Assembly: GCA_945957185.1 (NCBI GenBank)
Contig: CAMFKA010000122.1
Coordinates: 1-6,565, forward strand
Direction: 5' to 3'
Length of the DNA: 6,565 nt
From: an uncultured Chlamydiaceae bacterium
GTDB lineage: Bacteria > Chlamydiota > Chlamydiia > Chlamydiales > Parachlamydiaceae
Positions 1 to 6,564 of this stretch are shown here, piece after piece (within the stretch, counting starts at the first letter, position 1; every line of letters begins with the position of its first letter). Under the pieces are notes generated by a model that did no database searches, was not told the DNA's origin, and saw nothing but the letters and a program-made list of their open reading frames with translations. The position numbers and the translations under genes are program-made.

Positions 1-48
1 CGAGATAGGCTCCGGTCTCGTGGGCTCGGAGATGTGTATAAGAGACAG
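1..48 (+). other. Illumina Nextera/Tn5 adapter contamination (non-biological)
   Basis: Bases 15-29 read GTCTCGTGGGCTCGG and bases 30-48 read AGATGTGTATAAGAGACAG. Together they are the exact 34-base Nextera read-2 (transposase) adapter, whose last 19 bases are the hyperactive Tn5 mosaic end. Bases 1-6 (CGAGAT) match the end of the P7 flow-cell oligo, and bases 7-14 (AGGCTCCG) sit exactly where the 8-base i7 index belongs. From memory this index equals N720 of the Nextera XT v2 set. The order P7 tail, index, adapter, mosaic end is the order of a library molecule, so this is untrimmed adapter at a contig end and not a natural Tn5 copy. It places a TAA stop (39-41) in the mfd reading frame and so creates a false gene boundary. 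Confidence 0.98.
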
Positions 49-2090
49 TAGTCATCCTCCCCATCACCGAAATCACACATCGCTACAAATTGCGGCGCCA
101 AAAGCAAAGAAGCACCTACCAGTCTGCTCCCGTCGAAGGTTTTGAACTCATCCCCGGAGAACTCGTCGTCCACCTCAATCACGGAATTGGTAAATTTTTA
201 GGGATCGACAAAAAACCGAACCACAACGGTGTGTTGTGCGAATTTTTTAAAGTGGAATACGCAGAAGGTGCGACTCTGTTTGTACCGATGAATCAGTCGT
301 ACTTGATCAGCAAATACATCGGTTCCGCGGAAGAGATCCCTAGAATCCACGCATTAGGAAGCAAACGATGGAAGCTAACCAAGGAAAAAACCGAGCAAGC
401 GATCATCGGCTATGCTGCCGATCTGTTGGAGATGTACGCTAAAAGGGAAATAAAGGGCGGTTTCCACTATCCTGACGATTCCCAAGACGTCGTCGACTTT
501 GAAGAAGAATTTCCATTTGTTGAAACAGAAGACCAACTCAACGCAGTAACCGATATTAAACGAGATTTATGCTCTGCTCAAGCGATGGACCGTCTCGTCT
601 GCGGAGATGTTGGCTACGGAAAAACAGAGGTCGCTATGCGAGCGGCCTTCAAAGCTGTTGCTGACGGAAAAAAACAGGTAGCCATCCTCGTCCCTACCAC
701 AGTCTTGGCTATGCAGCATTTTGACAACTTTAGAGAGCGTTTCCAACATTTTCCCATCAATATCGAGGCTCTCTCGCGGTTTCGCTCTGCAAAAGAGACA
801 AAAAATGCTCTTAATGGCCTTGCAGCAGGTAGCGTCGACATCATCATCGGCACACATAGACTTGTGAGCGATGATGTGATCTTTAAAGATTTGGGTCTTG
901 TCATCATCGACGAAGAACAACGATTCGGCGTCAAAGCGAAAGAGCATTTAAAAAAGATTAAAGTCGGTGTGGATACCCTCACACTATCCGCCACGCCGAT
1001 CCCCAGGACGCTGTATATGTCGTTGATTGGCGCAAGAGATATGTCCGTGATCAGCACCCCTCCGCAAGACCGAATCCCTATCTCAAAACAGATTGTCGAA
1101 CCCAACGAAAAAGTTTTGAAGAACGCTTTATTACGTGAGCTTGCAAGGGACGGACAGGCGTATGTGATTCATAACCGCGTTGAAACTATCTACGACCGCG
1201 CAGGGCAGATCCAAAAGCTAGTCCCCCAAGCGCGCATTGTCGTGGTTCACGGGCAACTCCATTCTGATGAAATTGATATGGCTTTTCACAGGTTCCGCAG
1301 CGGCGATGCCGATATTTTAGTGGCCACCACCATTGTTGAAAGCGGAATCGATATCCCCAATGCCAATACGATCATCATCGAGCGTGCAGACACTTTTGGA
1401 ATCGCAGATCTCTATCAGCTGATGGGCCGCGTCGGTCGGTGGAATCGTCGCGCCTACGCCTACTTTGTTGTCCCTCGAGTCAACTCCCTCTCCGAAATCT
1501 CCAGGAAAAGATTGAACGCGCTAGCCGAATCGACAGGCTACGGCGGAGGGATGAAAGTGGCAATGCGTGATTTAGAAATCCGCGGCGCAGGAAATATGCT
1601 TGGGCTCGAACAATCGGGGCATGTCTCTTCGATCGGCTTTCATCTCTACTGTAAACTCCTCAAAAGAACAATCAAGATGCTGCAAGGCAAAATTCCTAGC
1701 ACCCTTACCGATGTTAAAATCGAGTCTTCTGCCGACGCACGAATTCCGGAAGAGTATATCAACGAAACCAACCAGCGAATCGAAATCTACCAACGTCTTG
1801 GAGAAGCAGTTGAAAATAGCGAAGTGGAAGACATCTTTCAGGAGCTTATCGACCGCTACGGCAAGTTTCCCGAGCAAGTTCAATGGCTTTATCATCTCAC
1901 CAAAATCCGTATCGCTGCCTCTAAGAAGGGCTGCACCCTTCTCAAGTGGGATAAACACACCCTCACCATCGAACGGCAATCCGGTAAGGATGCCTACTCG
2001 AAGAAGGTGCTGTTCACTTCCCCGAAAGATCCTGCAGAATTCGAGAGAAAAACCTTGGAGATTCTCGCTTCCACCCAATTTAATAGATAA
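49..2090 (+). CDS. mfd: Transcription-repair coupling factor Mfd, C-terminal part (5' truncated at contig end)
   Basis: Mfd is a cytoplasmic DNA translocase. It binds RNA polymerase stalled at lesions, pushes it off the template and recruits UvrA for nucleotide excision repair. Residues here are counted from the TTG codon at base 90. The RNA-polymerase interaction domain lies at about 18-90 (PGELVVHLNHGIGKFLGI). The helicase core follows: Walker A GDVGYGKTE at 172-180, Walker B DEEQ at 274-277, motif III SATPIPRTL from 300, motif VI GRVGR at 446-450. The RecG-like translocation motif has RGAGN at 498-502 and EQSGH nearby. The C-terminal TRCF domain (RIPEEYINE... near 551) completes the protein, and the stop is TAA at 2088-2090. 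The frame is open upstream of base 90 back to the adapter, and the codons for VILPITEITHRYK continue the family alignment, so TTG 90 is an internal leucine and not a start. About 400-450 N-terminal residues, including the UvrB-like UvrA-binding module, are missing because the contig ends there. The gene itself need not be damaged. Confidence 0.96.
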
Positions 2091-2121
2091 AAAATGGTAA
2101 AAACGTGTATCCATAGTAGGT

Positions 2122-3216
2122 ATGAATACAGATACCTATGAAGATTCTATCCCCACGATCTCATTTTTAGATCAAGAGGGCAATTTATCCCCAGACTGCT
2201 TGCGCGTCCCCTCCGACGATATTTTATTAAAAGGCTACAAAACGATGTTGCTGGCGCGACATATCGATGAGAGAATGCTGACGCTCCAAAGACAGGGGGC
2301 TATCTCGTTTTCTCTCAGCGCTTTAGGAGAAGAAGCTTGCGCCATTGCTAGCGCTGCGGCTCTCGAAGCAGGAGATTGGCTCTACCCTCAGTACCGAGAG
2401 ATGGGTGTCATGTTCTGGCGCGGAGCTACCCCAGAAGAAGTGATCCACCAGATGTTTGGAAATGCAAAAGACCTGACCAAGGGACGTCAGATGCCGAATC
2501 ACTTTGGTTCTCGCGCATTGAACGTTGTGCATGTCTCTTCGCCAATCGGAACAAAAATCCCTCACGCTGCCGGCTGCGCTTATGCGATGAAGCTGCAAAA
2601 TGATCCCCATGTTGCTGTTGCCTATTTTGGAGAGGGGGCAACTTCCGAAGGCGACTTCCATGTCGGACTGAATTTTGCTGCTGTGCGTAAGTCTCCGGCG
2701 ATTTTTTTCTGCCGTAACAATGGATACGCAATTTCCACTCCCGCATCGAGACAGTTTGCTTCTCATGGAATCGCTCCAAAAGGGGTCGGATATGGCGTTG
2801 TGACTTATAAAGTAGATGGCAACGATTTCATCGCTGTGTACTCTGTGATGGCGAAAGCGCGTAGACTGTGCCTTGAAGGCTCAGGGCCAATTTTGATTGA
2901 AGCGATCACGTATCGAAAAGGGGCTCACTCCACATCAGACGATCCTTCTGTTTACAGAGAGCAGCAAGAAGTCGAAGGATGGAACGAAAGAGATCCTATT
3001 CTACGCTTGAGAAAATTTTTAGAGAAAAAAGAGTTATGGAACGACACTCTTGAAGCAGAAGCTAATGAAGAGATTCAAAAAGAAGTGACAGCAGCAATAG
3101 AGGCAGCGAAACTGACGCCTCCTCCCGCCATCGAAACTCTGGTCGAAGATGTCTACTTCGAAACTCCAACACAGCTGAAACAGCAGTTACAGCATGTGCA
3201 GCATCACCACTCCTGA
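2122..3216 (+). CDS. bkdA1: Branched-chain 2-oxoacid dehydrogenase E1 component, alpha subunit
   Basis: With the beta subunit this forms the ThDP-dependent E1 that decarboxylates branched-chain 2-oxoacids from valine, leucine and isoleucine breakdown and transfers the acyl group to the E2 lipoyl arm, in the cytoplasm. The 364-residue length is normal for the family. The ThDP/Mg motif is GEGATSEGD at 170-178, closing with CRNN at 197-200. The segment FFCRNNGYAIST and the loop YRKGAHSTSDDPSVYR (catalytic His269) match BCKDH E1 alpha better than pyruvate dehydrogenase E1 alpha. In the mammalian enzyme the serine after this histidine (Ser270 here) is the main site of inhibitory phosphorylation. 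The second mammalian site is replaced here by Glu280. The start ATG at 2122 has only a weak, very close AGG (2118-2120) upstream. The gap after mfd is 31 bases with no clear promoter, so read-through from mfd is possible. An acetoin or pyruvate substrate cannot be fully excluded from sequence alone. The symbol follows common usage for the family. Confidence 0.9.
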   Translation: MNTDTYEDSIPTISFLDQEGNLSPDCLRVPSDDILLKGYKTMLLARHIDERMLTLQRQGAISFSLSALGEEACAIASAAALEAGDWLYPQYREMGVMFWRGATPEEVIHQMFGNAKDLTKGRQMPNHFGSRALNVVHVSSPIGTKIPHAAGCAYAMKLQNDPHVAVAYFGEGATSEGDFHVGLNFAAVRKSPAIFFCRNNGYAISTPASRQFASHGIAPKGVGYGVVTYKVDGNDFIAVYSVMAKARRLCLEGSGPILIEAITYRKGAHSTSDDPSVYREQQEVEGWNERDPILRLRKFLEKKELWNDTLEAEANEEIQKEVTAAIEAAKLTPPPAIETLVEDVYFETPTQLKQQLQHVQHHHS

Positions 3217-3225
3217 GGATACCCT

Positions 3226-4200
3226 ATGCCGCAAATGAATATGATTCAGGCCCTCAATTTCACTCTACACGAACAGTTTGCCTTGGACGACCGATTGGTC
3301 AGCTTCGGAGAAGATGCGGGCTTTTTTGGAGGTGTTTTCCGCGTTACACAGGGGCTGCAACAAAAGTTTGGAGAGCTTCGCAGCTTTGATACACCCCTAG
3401 CAGAGGCCGGTATTGTGGGATTTGCTATCGGAATGGCGCAAAAGGGTCTGAAGCCTATTTGCGAAATCCAATTTGCCGATTACATCTTTCCTGCCTACGA
3501 TCAAATTGTCAACGAACTCGCTAAAATGCGCTACCGCACCGGAAACGAATACCCCGCCCCGATGGTCATTAGGACGCCCTATGGTGGAGGCATCCACGGA
3601 GGACACTACCACTCGCAATCTCCCGAAGCGCAGTTTCTACACACTCCTGGGCTTGTCGTCGTCGTCCCTTCAGGGCCTTATGACGCTAGAGGACTCTTGA
3701 CATCGGCCATCCAATCTCCCGATCCTGTGCTATTTATGGAGCCAAAACGGATCTACCGCTCAGTGAAGGAAGAGGTTCCGACAGAACCGTATTCTATTCC
3801 TATTGGAAAGGCAGATAAAGCCCTTGAAGGCACCGACATCACTCTGATTGGCTGGGGGGCGCAACACCATCAAAATATGGAAGCAGCGCAACAATTGAAA
3901 GTAGAAGGCGTGAGCGTTGAAGTCCTCAATCTGCGAACTCTTAATCCTCTCGATATCGATGCAATCATCGCCTCCGTTCAAAAGACAGGGCGATGTGTCA
4001 TTGCCCATGAAGCTCCATTAACGCAAGGTTTTGGAGCCGAAATTGCAGCATTGATCCAAGAGAAATGCTTCCTTCTCTTAAAAGCCCCTGTCAATCGATG
4101 CTGCGGATTGGATACCCCTTTCCCAAATACGTTAGAAAGCTACTACCTTCCCGATGCCCCACGTGTTCAGGAAGCGTTATTGGAAACATTGAACTTTTAA
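3226..4200 (+). CDS. bkdA2: Branched-chain 2-oxoacid dehydrogenase E1 component, beta subunit
   Basis: This is the partner of E1 alpha in the alpha2-beta2 decarboxylase. It contributes the glutamate that activates ThDP and helps hold E2. The length is 324 residues, typical for the family. The N-terminal pyrimidine-binding domain spans about 1-180 and has TPLAEAGIVG with the expected ThDP glutamate at Glu60, EIQFADYIFPAYDQIVNE, and HGGHYHSQSPEA with the conserved His129. The C-terminal transketolase-type domain (about 200-324) contains DITLIGWGAQ and LRTLNPLD. The YHSQSPEA and FMEPKRIYR segments are those of BCKDH E1 beta. GAGGA at 3215-3219 lies 6 bases before the ATG and overlaps the TGA stop of E1 alpha (3214-3216). 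This supports the start and suggests translational coupling to E1 alpha, which would help equal subunit synthesis. No key residue is missing. Confidence 0.92.
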   Translation: MPQMNMIQALNFTLHEQFALDDRLVSFGEDAGFFGGVFRVTQGLQQKFGELRSFDTPLAEAGIVGFAIGMAQKGLKPICEIQFADYIFPAYDQIVNELAKMRYRTGNEYPAPMVIRTPYGGGIHGGHYHSQSPEAQFLHTPGLVVVVPSGPYDARGLLTSAIQSPDPVLFMEPKRIYRSVKEEVPTEPYSIPIGKADKALEGTDITLIGWGAQHHQNMEAAQQLKVEGVSVEVLNLRTLNPLDIDAIIASVQKTGRCVIAHEAPLTQGFGAEIAALIQEKCFLLLKAPVNRCCGLDTPFPNTLESYYLPDAPRVQEALLETLNF

Positions 4201-4208
4201 GGGGTCTC

Positions 4209-5411
4209 ATGGGACATGTATTGATCATCAATCTACCGGATATTGGAGAAGGTGTTGTCGAAGGGGAAATCATCGATTGGTTAAAAAAGGAAGGGGATGC
4301 TGTTAAGCAAGACGAACCCATCGTTGTCGTCATGACCGACAAGGCAACGGTCGAACTTCCCGCTCCAAAGCCCGGCAAGCTGCATAAAATCTACCTACAG
4401 CCTGGTGAAATCGCCATCAAAGGAAAACCTGTTTACTCGATCGAATTAGCGGAAGGGGAAGTGATCCCCACCGAACTCGTCGTAGAAAAGAAAGAGTCGC
4501 GTGTGTCACGCCCACAAGCTTGTTCTCAGGTGGAATCAGCAGGTCATTCAAGCGCGCAAGTTCTCACACTTCCCTCCACACGTCACCTTGCTAAATCCTT
4601 AGGCGTCGACATCGCACAGGTACATGGCAGTGGAAAAAATGGTAGAATCGAACCTAAAGATTTAGTTTCGCAGACAGTGGTCACAGAACCACAAGAACAC
4701 CCTCTTCGCCTTGATGGCAGCATCGAAAAACCTCTCATCGGTATCCCGCTGCTGATGGCGAAGAAAATGACCGAAGCTAAAACATTTATTCCTCACTTCT
4801 CCTATTTTGAACAGGCTGACGCTTCACGGATCGTCAAATTAAAAGACTCGGTCAAACAAAAGGGCGCTGAAGAAGGAGTCAATGTCACATGGACCCCATT
4901 CCTCTTGCGAGCTCTCAACTTGACAATCGCTAAATTCCCCATCATGAACGCTTCTGTCGACATGAAAAATCATAAGATTATCGAGCATGTCCATCACAAT
5001 ATCGGCGTGGCTATGGCATCTCCTTTGGGACTCATAGTTCCGGTCCTTCACGATGTGCAAACGATGTCGTTTCGGGAACTGGTTCGCGCTTTCGAAGATT
5101 TAAAGAAAAGAGCGCAATCAAATCTTCTGAAACCTCACGAATTCAAAGACGGCACCATTTCCCTTAGCAACTTCGGTGTGTTAGGGGGCGGAGGGCAATG
5201 GGCAACACCGATCATTAACCATCCGCAAGTCGCGATTTTGGCGATCGCAAGGGTGCAAAAACAACCGGTCATCAAAAATGACGCTGTTGTGGCGTGCGAT
5301 GTCATGAATCTGTGCTGGAGCTTCGACCATCGGATTATCGATGGAGATTTGGCGGCTAACATTTCATACTACTTTACAAAATTAATAGAGAATCCTGCGC
5401 AATTATTGTAA
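4209..5411 (+). CDS. bkdB: Lipoamide acyltransferase, E2 component of branched-chain 2-oxoacid dehydrogenase
   Basis: E2 is the core of the complex. Its lipoyl arm takes the acyl group from E1, and its C-terminal domain transfers it to CoA. The product is 400 residues with one lipoyl domain (about 1-78, lipoyl Lys45 in MTDKATVE) and a flexible linker rich in Ser, Glu and Val (about 79-118). A peripheral subunit-binding domain follows (about 120-156, from LPSTRHLAKSLGVD to GRIEPKDL), then a second linker and the catalytic domain (about 175-400). The active-site motif DHRIIDG carries His374 and Asp378. SLSNFGVLGGG is the usual transacylase segment. The ATG at 4209 is preferred to upstream in-frame starts inside E1 beta because the lipoyl domain begins right there (LIINLPDIGEG) and AAGGGG at 4199-4204 precedes it by 4 bases. 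That Shine-Dalgarno overlaps the E1 beta TAA stop. A single lipoyl domain fits BCKDH E2. The E3 gene does not follow. Confidence 0.93.
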   Translation: MGHVLIINLPDIGEGVVEGEIIDWLKKEGDAVKQDEPIVVVMTDKATVELPAPKPGKLHKIYLQPGEIAIKGKPVYSIELAEGEVIPTELVVEKKESRVSRPQACSQVESAGHSSAQVLTLPSTRHLAKSLGVDIAQVHGSGKNGRIEPKDLVSQTVVTEPQEHPLRLDGSIEKPLIGIPLLMAKKMTEAKTFIPHFSYFEQADASRIVKLKDSVKQKGAEEGVNVTWTPFLLRALNLTIAKFPIMNASVDMKNHKIIEHVHHNIGVAMASPLGLIVPVLHDVQTMSFRELVRAFEDLKKRAQSNLLKPHEFKDGTISLSNFGVLGGGGQWATPIINHPQVAILAIARVQKQPVIKNDAVVACDVMNLCWSFDHRIIDGDLAANISYYFTKLIENPAQLL

Positions 5412-5448
5412 TTCAGGATTTGTTGATTAATATTAAACTCCTTGGCAG

Positions 5449-5475
5449 CATAAAAATTGAGAGTGTGTTTTTATG
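5449..5475 (+). repeat. 8-bp inverted repeat in the leader of the small membrane protein gene
   Basis: CATAAAAA (5449-5456) and TTTTTATG (5468-5475) are perfect inverted copies separated by 11 bases. In RNA they could form an A/U-rich hairpin that ends on the base directly before the Shine-Dalgarno at 5476. The stem is weak (one G-C pair in eight) and its T-run is inside the stem, so it does not look like a factor-independent terminator. It might keep the ribosome-binding site open or influence message stability. With such simple sequence, chance is a real alternative. Confidence 0.45.
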
Positions 5476-5483
5476 TAAGGAGG
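5476..5483 (+). promoter_or_regulatory. Strong Shine-Dalgarno of the 74-residue protein gene
   Basis: TAAGGAGG matches the common bacterial anti-Shine-Dalgarno over eight bases and lies 5 bases before the ATG at 5489. It is the best ribosome-binding site in the window and decides the start of the small gene, ruling out the in-frame TTG at 5420, which would add 23 residues. Confidence 0.9.
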
Positions 5484-5488
5484 AGAGT

Positions 5489-5713
5489 ATGTTTAGAACT
5501 GTTATCAGCGATTTTAGCTCTACGAGCTACAAAACATTTGGTTATGCTACAAAAGCAAAAAATCAAAAGGTTCCCCAAAATGACATAGGACCAAAGATTG
5601 CTTGCGTGGCGCTGTCCGCAATTGGTGCGACTGCGTTTTATGTCGCGGCTCAAAGAGACATTCCACGAGAGTATCAAGGACCGAATAACAGTCAAATCGA
5701 CGAGGATGATTAA
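5489..5713 (+). CDS. Small hypothetical protein with one predicted membrane helix
   Basis: I do not recognise this 74-residue protein. Residues 1-36 are polar, rich in Ser, Thr and Lys (K15, K22, K24, K27, K36), with no signal-peptide cleavage pattern. Residues 37-54 (IACVALSAIGATAFYVAA) form one hydrophobic segment of 18 residues, long enough for a short membrane helix. The tail (55-74) is hydrophilic and ends acidic (QIDEDD). The basic side lies before the helix, so the positive-inside rule suggests the N-terminus in the cytoplasm and the acidic tail outside. The strong Shine-Dalgarno and a stop followed 9 bases later by the next ATG support a real, well-translated gene. It is separated from the E2 gene by 77 bases, so it may start its own transcript, although I see no convincing -35/-10 pair. 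No function is inferred. Confidence 0.75.
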   Translation: MFRTVISDFSSTSYKTFGYATKAKNQKVPQNDIGPKIACVALSAIGATAFYVAAQRDIPREYQGPNNSQIDEDD

Positions 5714-5722
5714 ACACTGTCC

Positions 5723-6484
5723 ATGAACATTTTATTGATAGGCGCCGGCTACGTTGGCTCGGCGCTGCTTAAACAACTGCAAGGATTCAATATCACCGTT
5801 ACCACCACCACTCACGAAAAGGTGGAATCGCTGCAAAAGATGGCATCTAAGGTGGTCTTATTGCAGGGGAAAGATAGTAACGAACTGAAAGATGTTGTCG
5901 AAGAGAGCGATGTGATTATCATTCTCGTTGCCCCCAAGAAAGGTATAAGCTATGCAGATACTTACCTCTATATTGCTGAAACGATCTCTTCTTTGATCGC
6001 ACAGAAATCGACTCCCACATACGTGATCTACACAAGCAGCACCTCCGTTTACGAAGGGATACAAGAGCCTTGGGCAACGGAAGATCTGCAGCTGGCGCCT
6101 GTGTCCCCAAATGGAGCAATTTTGTTGCAAGCAGAGCAAGTGCTTCTACAACATAAAGACACTTGTATTTTGCGTCTTGGAGGCATTTTTGGACCAGGCC
6201 GCGAGTTGGAAACAAGAGCCAAAAAAATATCAGGGGATGGAGATGTCTACACAAACCACATCCACCTCGATGATATTGTAGGGGCAATACGATATTGTTT
6301 AAAGCGTCGCCTGAGTGGAATTTATAATTTAGTGAATGACGACCATCCCACTCGTCGCGAGCTCTATAATGGCCTGTGCGACCGCATGGGTATTCCAAAA
6401 CCTATTTGGAATGAAAAGAGTAGCTCACAGCCTTCCGGATATCGCGTATCGAACCAAAAATGGACAGAGAATAACTCTTCTTAA
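5723..6484 (+). CDS. Atypical short-chain dehydrogenase/reductase, YeeZ-like NAD(P)-binding protein
   Basis: This 253-residue protein has a Rossmann fold. GAGYVG at 7-12 is the dinucleotide-binding loop, DVIIILVAP follows as a later strand, and TSSTSVYEG (104-112) is the segment seen in YeeZ-like proteins. LRLGGIFGPGR (150-160), HIHLDDIVGAI (from 179) and SGIYNLVNDDHPTR complete the extended-SDR pattern. The usual catalytic YxxxK is absent: the expected Tyr and Lys positions (around 130 and 134) read Asn and Leu in SPNGAILL. This is also the case in E. coli YeeZ, whose function I do not know to be established. So cofactor binding is likely, but the reaction and substrate are unknown. The C-terminus stops after NQKWTENNSS, about 20 residues before the end expected from YeeZ (about 274 residues). 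The ATG lies 9 bases after the preceding stop and has no good Shine-Dalgarno of its own, so coupling to the small gene upstream is plausible. Confidence 0.85.
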   Translation: MNILLIGAGYVGSALLKQLQGFNITVTTTTHEKVESLQKMASKVVLLQGKDSNELKDVVEESDVIIILVAPKKGISYADTYLYIAETISSLIAQKSTPTYVIYTSSTSVYEGIQEPWATEDLQLAPVSPNGAILLQAEQVLLQHKDTCILRLGGIFGPGRELETRAKKISGDGDVYTNHIHLDDIVGAIRYCLKRRLSGIYNLVNDDHPTRRELYNGLCDRMGIPKPIWNEKSSSQPSGYRVSNQKWTENNSS

Positions 6485-6546
6485 TTCAAGGTGCGTTAGC
6501 AAGATAAGGCCTTGTAGGATAAATCGATGCAGAGTTTTTTTGGAGT

Positions 6547-6564
6547 GCTGCGACTTGTCGCAGC
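6547..6564. repeat. Perfect GC-rich hairpin at the contig end, possible cut-off terminator
   Basis: GCTGCGAC (6547-6554) and GTCGCAGC (6557-6564) form a perfect 8-bp stem around TT, or a 7-bp stem with a CTTG loop. Six of the eight pairs are G-C. It lies 62 bases after the SDR stop on the + strand, and the only base after it is a T before the window ends. This is what a factor-independent terminator cut before its T-run would look like. The 7-T run at 6535-6541 lies before the stem, on the wrong side for either strand. Bases 6485-6546 hold nothing else that I can identify. Confidence 0.6.

Noticed and set aside
30..48. Tn5 mosaic end as evidence of a natural Tn5/IS50 insertion
   Set aside because: It is joined to synthetic P7, index and read-2 adapter sequence in library order, and no transposase gene is present.
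567..1105. Minus-strand open frames of 126 and 163 codons within the Mfd helicase core
   Set aside because: They lie opposite strongly conserved helicase motifs and overlap each other in different frames. No recognisable product or start context.
1572..2114. Open frames opposite and alongside the 3' part of mfd (minus strand 1572-2114, plus strand 1600-2100)
   Set aside because: They are shadows of the mfd reading frame. Their translations show no domain pattern, while mfd shows conserved family motifs throughout.
4065..4208. N-terminal extension of E2 into the E1 beta gene
   Set aside because: The added residues overlap E1 beta in another frame and look unlike any E2. The lipoyl domain starts at the ATG at 4209, which has its own Shine-Dalgarno.
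5412..5475. A sigma70-type promoter before the small gene (TTGGCA at 5442-5447 or TTATTG at 5403-5408)
   Set aside because: No -10-like hexamer sits at 16-18 bases from either candidate. The AT-richness alone is not enough to call a promoter.
5420..5488. TTG start at 5420 for the small membrane protein
   Set aside because: It has no suitable ribosome-binding site, whereas the ATG at 5489 has a perfect one 5 bases upstream.
5919..6398. Minus-strand open frame of 159 codons opposite the SDR gene
   Set aside because: The + strand encodes clear Rossmann and SDR motifs over the same bases. The minus translation is rich in Cys, Arg and Leu and has no family features.
6487..6541. Terminator formed by CAAGG/CCTTG (6487-6491 and 6510-6514) with the T-run at 6535-6541
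   Set aside because: The stem has only 5 bp with an 18-base loop and ends 20 bases before the T-run, so it lacks terminator geometry.
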